Source: Smallanthus sonchifolius
Taxonomy: Eukaryota; Streptophyta; Magnoliopsida; Asterales; Asteraceae
Direction of reading: 5' to 3'
NCBI GenBank assembly: GCA_023525975.1
Contig: CM042032.1
Coordinates: forward strand, 72,810,260-72,874,259
Length of the DNA stretch: 64,000 nucleotides
In this document: positions 33,411 to 46,101 of the stretch, one piece after another
Numbering within the stretch: position 1 is the stretch's first letter
Layout: each line of letters opens with the position of its first letter
The notes under the pieces: generated by a model
The model's database searches: none
Seen by the model: only the letters and a program-made list of their open reading frames with translations
What the model was told of the DNA's origin: nothing
Position numbers and translations under genes: made by a program

Positions 33411-35931
33411 TGTCACACCCCGACCGATGACGGAATCATCGAGGCGGACAATGGGTGATTGTTCAAAAGCACATGATAGCTAAAATGTTGCATAATTCAT
33501 TAATTTAATTAAAAGTAACAAATATTCAAGTACAATATAAGTCAAATAACCTAGTCTATTTCAAAACATTGATTTAATTAACTAGGTCCATAAATTCTTA
33601 AGTGGAAGAATCTCCAGCAAGCAATCACATATCCAAACCTGAAACATTAGTTAAATCAAGTGTCAACTATAAAATTGGTGAGTACATAGGTTTTGTGGAC
33701 CCGATAAATAGTAGATAAAAACGTTTTGCAAACTCATTGTTTAACTTGTTAGACATAGCATATATGGTTGAATCATTCATGTTTATCTAAGTACAATTCA
33801 AACCTTGATTGACGCAATTGAACATAGCACAACAGCTAGGCCCGGTATGATTGAATATAGTTATCCACTATATTCGATATGTTTGAATATAACACGCGGC
33901 TATACCCGAGTATGCAGTAATAAACACCCTATCCGGGTGGGCTGGTCAGGCACAATAGATCTATCAATATTACTGTTGGCTCTCTTTGTGTTTACAATTA
34001 ATGAATGTACACCCAAGATAATTCACGATGAACAAGCATATAATCCACATGTATAACGCGTGTAAACAATTAGTTTGAGTAGCATAAAGTGTATATGTAA
34101 TAATGTTTCACCCCAAAGCATGCAAAAATATAAAATAGGGGTTATGTAACTCACCTTGCTAGCGGATGTTTTAATCCACGTGTGTAGGTGATAAGGATAT
34201 TGATATCTAAGCACGTTGAAACCCTATGTAGATAAATATGTATTATTGTATGTTTGTATATGTGTATTCGTGTTTAAACGTGTATGGGTTTATAAATAAA
34301 AACATTCCTTAAAATTATTTGTATAAAATATTGTAGTAGAATGATAACGATTTTTTTTGTAAAACTTAGCATCTAAAAATATATTTCACTCTTGTTAAAA
34401 TATTATATTTTTAAATAAGTAGTCATTGTGTTTATTGTATTTATAAAAATTTCTATTTTATCTTTCGTGAGTTAAAACGATTTAAACAAGTTTGAAAACT
34501 ATTGGGTTTATTATTTTATAAAATTTGACGGGTTAAATACGTGTAAAAAGTCGCTTAATGGTTTCAAAATAAACGAACGAGTCAACCGGTTCGTAATAAC
34601 AAATTTTTGTTTAGTGTGTAGAGAAAATAATAAAATAAGGTAAAATAAAATAAAAGATAACATAAAATATAAAAAAAAATGGTTAGGCCGGAGGCCAACA
34701 AGGATCAAACCCGGGACCTCGGACACAACACGCACATGCCTGACCAGCCGGGCTATCGCCCATCGCTGGTTATGTGTGGGGTGTTTAATTTATAAACACT
34801 CAGAGAGTTTGGTCTGGGTTCTCGGCAACTGGCAAACCGGTGTCCGAGAACGCTGGTTTGCCCGGTAATCAATGGTCTGAGGCCGAGATGGGGCTTGGAA
34901 CCAATATCCAGTCGATAACCGAAGGCAAAGGAACGTATTAGAGATCCGTACCTAGTCGCGAAGGGCCGAGATGACTGGTCCGATAATCCGAAAATACCAA
35001 GAATGGGAAAATTATGACTCGGGATGAATTAGGCTCTGAAAATCTGGTCACAGCTTCGCATAGAGGAGACGAACACAATGACATTTTCAATTTGAAGTGA
35101 TAGCGAGTGTTGAAGGGAGAGTGAGCTCGAGAAGGTCCGGTAATGGTTATTTATACTCGAACCTGATCCCGACAATGAATCATGCAATTGAGTATGTCTA
35201 GACACTCGTCTGGGCAAGCCGAAGCTATCGAGCCGTCTTGCAGGCGTTTAGGTCTATTGACGAGGCCAATCTCGCGGCGTTGACTTTCGGTCATAAACGC
35301 GAGTAGACTTTTCGTATGTTAAAAAGACGAATTGGTCGGGGGCATGAGAGTCCTTTTTCGGCTGTCGAGGGGCAGGGAAACAAGTGTGTCGGGGTTCGCC
35401 GGAAAAGCGCTTGGACCGCCGGATAAGGGAAGAGATGACCGGAAACACGAATTGAAAGTTGGCAAAAATGGTCCCTGAAGTTTGCTTCTGAATTAATTTA
35501 GTCCCTGAGATTTACACCAATAGGTCCTTGTGGTTTAGTTTGTCCACGAATAGTCCCTTAACTTGTTTTTATTTAAAACCTTTTAGTTTGATAATTTTCA
35601 AAACAGACCCCTTAACTTTAATAATTAAATTAATTAAATTTCTCTTTAATTTAAATTATATTTAAATGGTTTTATAAAAGTTAATTATTTTATTTAAATA
35701 GATTACTTTATTTATTATTTATATATGAACCTTTTAAATTTAGATTTTTATATAAAATTTTATATAAGTTTAAAACTTATAAAATTTTAATCATTTAAAA
35801 AAAAATTAAAAATATATACTTTGTACATTATATACATACAAAATTAAATAAATATACTTGTATTTCACTGAATAGAAATTGTTTTCATGACATATATTAT
35901 AAAAGTGTGTATAAAAACCCGAAATGTCACA
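33411..35931 (-). repeat. 5' LTR of element C
   Basis: 2521 bp, paired with 25458-28005. Its minus-strand 3' end has the hairpin arms CGATGA (33425-33430) and TCATCG (33436-33441). Confidence 0.95.
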
Positions 35932-38150
35932 TAAAGCATAAAGACCTTAGTATAAGAACAAAAGTATTGAATTGTGTATGTAATGTAATTGTAGACATGT
36001 TTCACCCCAAAAGTATAAGAAGGAAAAAAGGCTATGCAAACTCTCCTGTAATGAAGCTAACAAGTTGTAAGAATTGTAAATGATGGATAGGCTTCGTGAG
36101 GATTCATCACAATCAACCTACACAGTTAATTTGTATTTTAGACTCAATGAGAATAAGGAATTCTAAATCTACTATGAGTTTCTAGGGATTTTTGAAGTTT
36201 GGGGTCGAATATAGGGTTTGTACAAGTTTGTAGAAAATATATGTGTTTATCACAATTATTTAAACAATAATGACAAAGTAAAATTTAGTAGAATTAATTA
36301 GGGTTTCTAATTAATTATATAGTATTTATAATAATGATACGCTTGAATTTATTTAGATAATTATTCTAAATAAATTCTGGAAAGGAAAAGGTTTAGTTAA
36401 TTGTTCTATTTAAATAAAACAATTTACTTAAATTATCTAAATAACTCATTTTACTTAATTGGTAAATAAAAGAAATATTATATAAATATAAGCTTTAAAT
36501 GAAATTAAATAATTTTGTATAATTATTTATCTAAAATAATTATTTAAGTAATTCTATAAGTTTCTAAATGTTTTAAATAATTCTCCTTTACCAAAATAAT
36601 TATTTACATGTTTAAAACTGAGCTAATAATGTTTAAATAATAAACCATAATTTGTTTAACGGACATTTCTATTTTGTAAACAACACAACATAGTTAGATT
36701 TGTTTAATTAAATCATTTATATTGTTTATTTAAGAATTTATAATGTTTTATAACATGTTTTTAAATGAATTAAAATAAATAAAACATCATTTTAGTTCTC
36801 TTATATTTTATAAAAGTTGTTGAACATTTTTATAAGGTTTATAAAATTCATATTAGAATTAAAATATCAATTTATGAACTAAAAATAGTCAAAATACTTT
36901 AAACAGAAAAAAAGGTTAGCCGAGTTCGAACCCGGGTTGCTCCCGTATGAGACCTTGTTCGGTTTCTTTAATCTACTGGATTTTAACACAAAGGTCTGAA
37001 GACCTTTCTTCCCCAACCCAATCCCACGCAAACCCTAGGCTTCAAATCGAACCAGTATGGATTCTAATCGATCACGAAACAAGAGGGCTTTCATTCCAGT
37101 AACAAAAACGAGTTAGTCGACACTAAATTTACCTGGAATAGTTGTTAGTAGAGGGTGATCGACAGGGGGCCGCGACTTCAGTTCTTTGAGGTTTAATCGC
37201 GGATCAGAGACGTCCTTGGGTGGATTTGAGTGATCAGTGAGTATCCAGGGTGGGTAGCGCACGATTATGGGTTGTTATAAATGATCGATTCCATCTGTAA
37301 CGTATGAATCGGTTCGTGGACGCTTATGAAGACGATGAACGGTTATGGGAACAATTTTGTGATTAATTCTCTTGATTAGGATTGAATTGGTTCATGAATA
37401 CAATTAGGTTTTGGTTGTTTGATGTTTTTGCATGATCAATGGGCCGTTACACAATCGAAATCGACGAAATTGAAAACGATTTGGTTGGGGTTGACTTCCG
37501 AAGGTCAAAGCAAGGAAATTTTCTTTTGTTGACCTCTTCCTGGTCAAAATCGAAGAAGGGGGGGGGGACCAGAATTTGCACAATGGCCCCTCATGTTTCA
37601 TGGACTTATTAATTCATGTATAAACTTAGTCTCAAATGAAATTAAAGTTTCAGAAATTTCCCAATGAACCCTGAACTTTTATAAAATGGAAAACCATTAA
37701 TTTTTTATAAGTTTTTATAAAAACTAATGAATCATAATAGTATAATTAATAAAATATAATTTATAAAATAGAATTAACCTTTATAAAAATTATTTTCTTT
37801 TAAATTAATAACATAATATTTATAAACCCTAATATTATTAATAGCATTTATAGTTTTTATAAGTTTGTATTTATATATATCTATATATGGGCTTTGTAAT
37901 AATCTAACCCATATGTATATTTATTTATGGAATTTTAAACAAATATTTATGTAATCCCTTATATAATTAATTGTTATTTTTGAAATTAAACAATTGTACA
38001 CAAAGTGTTTGTATATGTATGTTCACGTAATGAAATAGATACATAAGATAGTTTCTATTAAAATAGGTTGGTACATATCATAGGATAATGAAAATACAAG
38101 TGACGGAATAATAAAAATAAAGGTCGGAATTTCCTGAGGATTACAATTTA

Positions 38151-40310
38151 ACTTGAACTCGTCTCTGAGACATTTTCGTGCGAAAATGTTGATGGCATTA
38201 CGTTTAGGACAACCAAACGATCCGTCCTCTATGTTTAATCGAGCTTTTATGAACATATCAATGGTTAACTTGTAACCGAAACCTCATTGAAACTCATTTA
38301 ATCGATCAGTCCATTCCGGTCCAAATTTCGTATAAATAGAGGCCTATAATCATTAGCGAGACCCATTACAAACTCCCCGCACCCTCAATTTCGTCGAATT
38401 CCACCTCTGAATCACCCAAATCCACCGAAGAACCCGTCACTGATTTGCTCAGTCTTTCTCATCCTCTATGCAACCACCTCAGGTAATTTTGGTACTATTA
38501 TACTCATTTTAACCCACTGATCAAAAACCCTAATGAATCGGGTTCGTATCTGCGTGCTTTCATGGCTAATTTAGGGGCTAGGGTTACGGGTTCGTTTTGG
38601 GGAAGAAGATAACTCGGGGAGTATTGCTTGTAAATTAAACGCACTTGGTTAGACCAAGGCATAAGCCCTGATCTAATGGTTAAGTGTGCGTGTGTCTGGT
38701 GACCCGGGCTCGACGCAGGTTTGAGTCCCGGTAGCCGGGTTTTAATTCCTTTTTAATTATTTTAATACATAATTTATGTTTTAAAAATTCTGATTTAACT
38801 TTTATAAATCTAATAAATATATCCTATAATTTTTATAAAAACAGAAAATATTTTAACTATTTTAATTTATTGAAAACACATTAAAACACTTGTAAATTCT
38901 TAAATAAAACAATATAAATGAGTTGTTTAGACAAATTTAATTATGTCATTTTATTTATAAATTAATAATGTTTATTAAAAAAATTATAATTTAATGTTTA
39001 AGCATTATTAAATTCTTTTAAACACATAAATAATTATTTTGACAAGAATAATCATTTAAAACATTTTAAATATATAAAAATACCTAACTAATTATTTTAG
39101 ATAAATAATTATTCAAGTTCAATTAATTACATTTAAAGCTTGTAATTACTTAATAACTCTTTTATAAATTAATTAATTATTTTATTTACATAAAATAATT
39201 ACTTAAACCTTTTTCCATTCCATAATTTATTTATTAATTATTTAAAAATGATTATATAAATAAATCCAAATGTAATATTATTTAAACTTTTCTCCTATTC
39301 CATAACTTATTTATTTAATTATCTTAGGTAAATAAATTCAAACATTTACTATGGTAATTACTATATAATTAATTAGGGTTTCTAATTAATTCTAATTAGT
39401 ATTACCCTATCATTATAAATATATATATTTTCCTACAAAACTTATACAAATCCCATATCCAATCCCAAACCCTATGAAAACCTAAGATCTTAGAATTTCC
39501 TTATTTCCATTAAAAGTACATTGAATTTAGAGTACAATTTCCTATATAGGTTTATTGTGAGAAATCCTCACGAGGCCTATCCATCTTTAACAAATCATAT
39601 CATTACTAGCTTCAGTACAAGTGAGTTTACATAGCGCATTTTTTCTTTTATACTTTTGGGGTGAAACATGTCTACAATTAAATTACATACAAAATTCAAT
39701 ACCTATGTTATTATGCAAAGGTCTTTATGCTTTATGTCTTAAACTGCTTGGTGACCATTACGTGTGTTCATCTTAGTACAATCATTAACTTGTGTGGCAA
39801 GCTTAAGATAGTACCTAACATGATCATTTATACGGGAATCCGATTCATTACTTAACATAAACCTTGGCGGGTTTGTGTTTACATTTTGGTACTTCACGCA
39901 ATCCGGGGGATTGTGCATATATATAAACATGGCTTGATTGTACGCTTTGGAATCTTGCATGTTTTCATATTTATGCTTTAGACTCGCTTTGAACATATTG
40001 AATTATAAACTTTAATCAACTTCGTTTGGTGTCAAAACCTATGTTTCTCACCAACTACTTGTAGTTGACATTTACCTACATGTTTCAGGTGCACCTGTTT
40101 AAGGACTGTGTTGAACACTTAGGACTTTGGACCTAGCAATAATGAAATTCAACTTATGTTATGTTATGAACGCTTTGTTTCCTATTTTTCTTTCGTAACG
40201 GATGCTTTAATTATGATGAATAAATATTATGATAATTAATAGATGATCATGTGCTTATGAACAACCGTGTCAGCCCCGACGTATAATCCGCCGCCGTCCG
40301 GGGTGTGAAA
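38151..40310 (+). repeat. 5' LTR of element A, part 2
   Basis: Continues the LTR after removal of B. ACTTGAACTCGTC at 38151 corresponds to the same phrase after ATTTA in the intact 3' LTR (about 56198). It contains a T-arm-like GGTTTGAGTCCCGG near 38720 and ends GGGGTGTGAAA next to the primer site. Confidence 0.92.
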
Positions 40311-40313
40311 GAT

Positions 40314-40326
40314 TGGTATCAGAGCC
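40314..40326 (+). other. Primer-binding site of element A
   Basis: TGGTATCAGAGCC, three bases after the LTR end at 40310. Confidence 0.9.
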
Positions 40327-40950
40327 ATGGTTATAGGGAATTAGGTTATTAGACACACATGACCTAGACTATAACCTAGGAGTCCCAAACATGAGTTTAA
40401 CTCGTGCCTTTTATTAGGAACTCCACTCTATGCTTATTATGCATATACTTACATCCACCTACCCATACCTATCTACATCCATCTATTTCTGTCTAGGTGG
40501 TGCAATTACATGAACAACAACTTTAAAAGACTACATGAAACTACTTGAAACTATGTGGGTTATTTGAAACATATTCTTAGACTTAAAAGTCTAATCCAAA
40601 ATGAAAATCTCGTCAAAGGTATGTAAGTTCTAAACAATGAATGAGAAATTGTGCAATCCGGAATGGTGGATGCCTGTATTCTAGGAAATTCTGTCTTGGA
40701 AAGCATTTCGTATAAATCCAAATCAACCGATGGACTAGTTATGCTTTCTTGGAAATTCTTGGGATGAGTGCCCACTTATAGGCTAAAGCATGACTTCTCG
40801 GACATTAGAGGAACTTAAAATACCTTAATAAGTCAATGTATCCATTTGTAAACTGAATGGGTACCATCCAAGTTTTATTAAATACCTCATAATTTTATTA
40901 CAAACTCTTATACATGATTTGTTCATCCCTTCTTATGTTTACTATTGTAG
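40327..40950 (+). other. Leader of element A with conserved stem-loops
   Basis: A non-coding leader. Stem 1: outer arms 40329-40336/40369-40376 and inner arms 40342-40346/40362-40366. Stem 2: arms 40698-40706/40741-40749 (GGAAAGCAT/ATGCTTTCT, one G-U). It ends in TAG directly before the gag ATG context AATGCC. Confidence 0.7.
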
Positions 40951-42060
40951 AATGCCTCCCCGTCGTGAACGTAGGAACAACCTCACTGATAGCAAATGGC
41001 TACGATCCTACCAACCATGGTCAACCGGCTGAACCAGAATCCAGCTCCAAGAAATCCCATGTGCACGTTCAAACATTTCAATTCCTGCAACCCCACTAAG
41101 TTCTACGGGAACGAAGGAGCCACTAGACTTCTCCAATGGTTCTAAAGCATTGAGGGAACCTTCATCAATGCCGACTATTTCGAGAACCAAAAAGTTAGCT
41201 ATGCTACTAGTGTCTTTCAGAAAAGGGCACTCACCTGGTCGAACGGGGAAAAGCGTAACCGTGGTATTGAAGTTGCACTGGATTTACATTGGGCTGATGT
41301 GAAGACATTCATGACTGATGAGTTTTGTCCTCACAATGAGGTCAAAAAGCTGGAAGCTGAGTTCTAGGATATCAAGTAGGACAGTGGTGAAAGCCTTGCA
41401 TATACCACCCATTTTCATGAACTTAGCCTCCTGGTGCCTCATATGGTCACTCCTCTTTGAGAAGTACATCAACGGCCTGCCCATGCAAATCCAAGATACC
41501 GTCTTGGGTAGCAACCCAACCACTCTCGAGTAAGCAATCCGTCTTACTGCTACTCTGACGGATAATCATGTGAAGGCAGGGACCTTGTCCAAGAAGGGTG
41601 CCAAGAAAACCCTTGAGAATACCACTACTGAATCCACCAAAGAAACCAAGTCTGGGTCTTCCTTCAATAGCAAGAAACGGAAGGGCAAGAACTTTGCCAT
41701 TATCACACTTGCTGCTCCTCTAGCCCAAGTAGCCCCTAATGCCTTCAATCCCAACAAGAAGCCATATGTGGGAACCCTATCTTTGTGTAACACCTTCAAA
41801 CTCCATCATACTACAAACGTACCATGTCGTCTATGTACCACTTGCGAATGTTATAGATATTGGGCTAACACCTGCTGTATTCCACAAGTTAACCAAGTCC
41901 AGCAACCTATTGTTCCTGCTCCTGCTACTATCACCTAGGGTCATGCCCGTTGTCCTAGATTGGTCATTGTGAATCAAGCCAACATGAACCAAGGCAACAT
42001 GAATCAAGAAAACATGAACCGGGGAAATGTGAACCAGGGGAATGCAAACCCCGTAGCTCG
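40951..42060 (+). pseudogene. Gag of element A, heavily decayed
   Basis: Begins at 40954 with MPPRRERRN. Frameshifts come almost at once; the gag core (FNSCNPTKFYGNEGATRLLQ, YATSVFQKRALTW, PMQIQDTVLGSNP) is spread over frames with at least five stops. The first nucleocapsid knuckle reads CTTCECYRYWANTC, so the His and Gly of CCHC are lost. A five-residue N/M/Q-rich repeat (NQGNM/NQENM type) near 41970-42050 lies where the second knuckle would be expected. No functional Gag is possible. Confidence 0.82.
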
Positions 42061-43113
42061 TGGACGTGCCTTCAATGAGGCTCAAGCCAAAAACGATGTG
42101 GTGAATGGTACGTACCCAATTAACCAACAATATGCCTCCATCCTGTTTGATACTGGTTCCGATAGGAATTTCGTGTCTTTCGAATTTGAACCACAACTTA
42201 CTATGAGTCGAACTAAGTTAGATAAATCCTTTTACGTATTAGTAGCGGATGGATACCCTGTTACTTGTGACACCATCATTAGAGATTGTACCCTAAACTT
42301 GAACGATCATGACTTCTCGATTAATCTTATTCCTTTGGCTCTCGGAGGTTTCGACATCATAGTAGGCATGGATTGGCTGACAAGCATCATGCTGAAGTCG
42401 TCTGCTTGGACAAGTATATCCGTATCCCTCTTGACTCGGGTGACATTCTGAATGTCTATGGTGAGAAACCGTCTAAAGGACTCAAGCTTATGTTTTGTAC
42501 TACCGCACAGAAGTACTTACGAAAGAAGTGCGTAGCCTTCTTGGCTCATGTTGTGGAGCGGAAAGGCAAGGGCAAAGAAATCCAAGACATTCCTATGATC
42601 AAAGACTTTCCAGAAGTTTTCCCCGAAGACTTACCCGGTCTTCCTCCCGCACTATAGGTTGAATTCTGTATTGACCTAGTGCAAGGAGCAAATCCCGTGG
42701 CTAAGTTACCCTATCCTCTTGCACCATCAGAAATGCAAGAACTTTCAAGCCAGCTTCGAGAACTTTTCGACAAAGGATTTATTCGTCCTAGTGTTTCTCC
42801 TTGGGGAGCACCCGTCTTATTTGTCAAGAAGAAGGATGGTTCTTTCCGAATGTGCTCGACTACCGGGAACTCAACAAGCTTACTGTGAAGAACCGTTATC
42901 CACTCCCGAGGATTGATGATTTGTTTGATCAACTTCAATGCTCGACTTATTTCTCAAAAACCGATCTTCGTTCTGGTTATCACCAGTTACGAGTCCTTGA
43001 ATCCAATATCACAAAAACAGCTTTTCGTACAAGGTATGGTCATTATAAGTTCATGGTTATTCCCTTCGGTCTAACCAGTGCACCCGCGGTATTCATGGAT
43101 CTTATGAATCGCG
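42061..43113 (+). pseudogene. Pol of element A, proximal part (protease and N-terminal RT)
   Basis: Protease with LFDTGSDRNFVS (DTG intact), a frameshift near 42375, then KYLRKKCVAFLAHVV and the approach to RT. A TAG interrupts at 42655-42657, and a frameshift inside DGSFRMC-DYREL follows near 42850. The RT fingers run to MDLMNR, where element D is inserted after the TSD TCGCG (43109-43113). The reading frame resumes at 53230 with VCKPYFDKF. Confidence 0.88.
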
Positions 43114-45543
43114 TGTAACATTTCTTCTTTTCATGTAACCGTAACGTTTATCGTATTATTGAATGAATAACATTTGGATTTATTATATTATCATGTTATA
43201 CTTCAAACAATTCAATTTGATACCTTGCATGCTATTTAGTGCTTGCACGTCCTCGTTCGCCTTCTAAACATCCGTTTACTGCGTACCGTCCACTACCGCC
43301 AACCACATTATACATAACTTTGATTTCTATTTCATATGTTAAAAGGATTCATTTCATTATTAAGAACAACTTTCATGTACAAAACTTTCCTTAAATAGAC
43401 TCCGAATTTTGTAAAACTATCAAGTTGCTATGTGTAGTTGTAACGCTTTACCGACACATTATATTCACCTATTACTAAAGCAAGACCAATATATCAATCT
43501 TAAGTACCTAAAATAGTAATTCAACCAGTTTATTTATTCCTATAAATCTACACTAGTACCATCTATCGCTTAAAGCTCCAATGGTCGAAAATTGAACGTT
43601 TTATGCACCTAATCATAAATTAATCAAGTTGAGGGACCTTGTTGTCATTCCTTAAAGTTGGATTTCGAAATTTGGTATATGGTGGCTGACTTTCGGCTGG
43701 TTTAGGATCCCAAAACCCTAAACTTTTCATCCAAGCTCTTTCCATAATTACACCCATGAATCCTCAAGTATAAATAGATGGCCTTGGTTGCTTAATTCTT
43801 TGCTCATTCCTTGCAAACCAATCGTAAAACCCCTTATTTTTTTGAAATTCTCAGCCCCTAATCCCTGGAAAAAAATCACAAAAGCAAGCCAAGAAGAACC
43901 AAGTATGTTGTTCTACTTAATCATCTCTCTACTCTTTCGTTCTTGTACTCATCGTCTTCCATCTCCTTCTATTCTTTTATTTTATTTTTTTTCTCTTACA
44001 TCATGATCAATTGATCATGATGAATCATAATCCTATTCTATATAACTAATATTATAATCAAGCTAACTGACATAATCAATCGATCATAGGAACTCGTTTG
44101 CAATGGCGGCTATGCCGTCGCATTCTGTGAATCCTCCATACGTTCTTCGGTAATAGTGTTCTCTGCCGATACCTTAGAACGTATGGGTTAACATAAACAT
44201 GCTGTATCTACTATATATTAACGCTACATACATTGTTATAATTTTTATTTACGCATTCGGTAACCTTAAAACCCTAAACGGTCCACTTAAGTGCAACCGT
44301 TGAATTTGGACAGAAATAGTGCTGACTTTAACTAAGCATAACTTGATCATAATTAATCGAAACTTAGCAAACCCAAATTCCAAAACGTAGTTCGTCGAGT
44401 GGACGTTCCAACTATAATTGGCTCGTTTTATAATTCAAAAGCATGACTCCGTAGTGGCCAAAACGGCACAGAAACGTTTTTCTGTACCTTCTGTCTTGTT
44501 TGATTGTTTTGGCTATGATCCGAGTCTCAAACGGAAAAACTTTCTAAATGAAACTTTTTCGAAACATTATAAACTAGTCGCCTGAAAAATTTCATGATTT
44601 TAGCACGTCGTTTGATATTTTTAACCAGCACATTTCTGTTCAGCTCTTATGCTGTCCAAATCTGTAAATTAACAACATTAACCATTATATATTCTCTCTT
44701 CTATTTCTCGCATCCGTTAACGTTCTAACTTCTGATAAACACCATCCAAACCCTAATTTACTATATCGTGATCTTTTAGGGTGTTGATCTAAATCCTAGA
44801 ACTCTCAAGCCTTACAAGTCAATCGTCTCTCAACACAAAAGTGAGTTCTTCATAGCCCCTTTTCCTTTTAAGTTTTGGGTTGGAAACATGTACCGTGGAA
44901 CATTCAAACATTTTCATACAAATCAACTAAAAAATTTTCTTATACTTGTTAGAATTAAATGGCTATACATGATTGCATATTCATAAACGTAAAGTCCCTC
45001 ACGTGATTCATACACAACCATTAACTTTTTATAAGCCAACGGTAGTACGATAATGGATCCATAGGTGTGACATACCCATCCATCACCCGGTTAAAGGTGT
45101 TGGATGATCGAAATCCGATATATTCATGATTTGGTGGGTTTCAAATCTCTTTTGGGGTAATTTGGTCAATAGGGTTGGTTGTGGACTTCATGTATGGATT
45201 TAATTGACTTGTATATTTAAGTTGTTTGTATTTGATTTGTGTATATATATCTTTGTGTGTCAAAACCTATGAGACTCACTAACTATGTAGTTGACACTTG
45301 TTTTTACATGTTTTTAGGAAACGAAAAGTAAGAGTTTAGCTTTGAATATTCATCACCTTAGGATTGCATGACGGCCTTAGAAGACATTAAGATAAATTAT
45401 TATTTGGGTTTTAATTTCATTTGAGACTATGTAACGAATTATGGGTTTTTAATAAAATATCTTTAATATTTCTTTATGCCTTGTGTTCTTGTTATTCAAT
45501 TTCGTCGCGCTCCCGTGATTCTGCCTTTGGCGGGGGTGTGACA
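43114..45543 (+). repeat. 5' LTR of element D
   Basis: 2430 bp from TGTAACATTTCT to GGGGGTGTGACA, paired with 50815-53224. Terminal hairpin arms are CTGCC (45521-45525) and GGCGG (45529-45533). A perfect TGATCA-type palindromic patch (ATCATGATCAATTGATCATGAT) lies near 44001. Confidence 0.95.
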
Positions 45544-45546
45544 GAT

Positions 45547-45559
45547 TGGTATCAGAGCC
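45547..45559 (+). other. Primer-binding site of element D
   Basis: TGGTATCAGAGCC, three bases after the LTR end at 45543. Confidence 0.9.
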
Positions 45560-45561
45560 TT

Positions 45562-45609
45562 GGTTATAGAGAATTAGGTCACTTTAGTAAAAAGACCTAG
45601 ACTATAACC
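45562..45609 (+). other. Primer-site-proximal stem-loop of element D
   Basis: Outer arms GGTTATAG (45562-45569) and CTATAACC (45602-45609); inner arms TAGGTC (45575-45580) and GACCTA (45594-45599). The inner stem is one pair longer than in A and C, with changes on both sides. Confidence 0.7.
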
Positions 45610-45633
45610 TAAGTTCCCCTATATTCGGAAACT

Positions 45634-45960
45634 TTGAATTCAGACACTATCATCATTACTAAAGTCTCTTTTCTAGCCATGTCTTCTTACTCCGCCGACG
45701 TCTCCGACAACACTCACATTACCTTCGAAGGCTCAGACCTGCGTACCGGTGAACCACAAAGCCCGATTAGCTGGAGAAGATTGATGCGAAGCCCAAACTT
45801 TACAAGCAAGAATGAAGAAGATGAACTAATGTCTGATGCTACAAGCAAAAATCAAATCATTGACATTTCTAGCGACTTAGAGCTTGATGAACCAGAAAGA
45901 GAAGATGAACTAGTCAAAGAGGCTCAATTGCCATTCAAGAAAAAGAAGCTCAATCCATAA
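45634..45960 (+). CDS. Leader ORF of element D upstream of gag
   Basis: A 108-codon open frame between the primer site and gag. From the second Met the product starts MSSYSADVSDNT, is Ser/Asp/Glu-rich in the middle (SSDLELDEPEREDELVKE) and ends with a basic FKKKKLNP, which could act as a nuclear-localisation signal. No domain is recognised. It has stayed open while gag-pol next to it collected nine stops, but at this length that could be chance. No equivalent ORF is visible in the leaders of A or C. It may be an accessory leader protein or an artefact. Confidence 0.35.
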   Translation: MNSDTIIITKVSFLAMSSYSADVSDNTHITFEGSDLRTGEPQSPISWRRLMRSPNFTSKNEEDELMSDATSKNQIIDISSDLELDEPEREDELVKEAQLPFKKKKLNP

Positions 45961-46053
45961 ATGCTCTCGTTAGAACCTAGGGCCTAATCGATGGCTTATT
46001 AGAAGTATGTGTAAACTGGAAGAGTGGATGCCTGTACACTAAGAGTTCTGTCT

Positions 46054-46101
46054 AGGAAAGACGTGGTGCATAAATCCCTAAAGGACCCCTCACTCTTTCC
46101 T
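46054..46101 (+). other. Second conserved leader stem of element D
   Basis: Arms AGGAAAGA (46054-46061) and TCTTTCCT (46094-46101), with CTGTCTAGG before and GGGAATTCTTGG after, as in A and C. Relative to C the stem has changed on both sides and still pairs. Confidence 0.7.

Larger units (their letters stand above)
25458..35931 (-). mobile_element. Complete gypsy chromovirus-like element C
   Basis: A full-length minus-strand element of 10474 bp with LTRs 25458-28005 (3') and 33411-35931 (5'), TSD TAAAG, primer site, leader, gag, pol and polypurine tract. The LTRs are very similar by eye; the clearest difference is a deletion of about 30 bp near 35344 in the 5' copy. Of the gypsy elements here it retains the longest open pol frame. 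It is still defective: two premature stops, about five frameshifts and an altered RT active site. Inserted in solo LTR B. Confidence 0.95.
24871..38145 (-). mobile_element. Solo LTR B, inverted in LTR A and split by element C
   Basis: A complete LTR in minus orientation, in parts 24871-25457 and 35937-38145 (about 2.8 kb), flanked by TSD ATTTA (24866-24870, 38146-38150). Its sequence is of the same family as A: the reverse complement begins TGTAATCCTCAGGAA and ends CCGGGGTGTGACA. No internal region belongs to it, so it is a solo LTR. Its 5' two thirds lie head-to-head with the second part of LTR A, separated only by the TSD. Confidence 0.92.
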
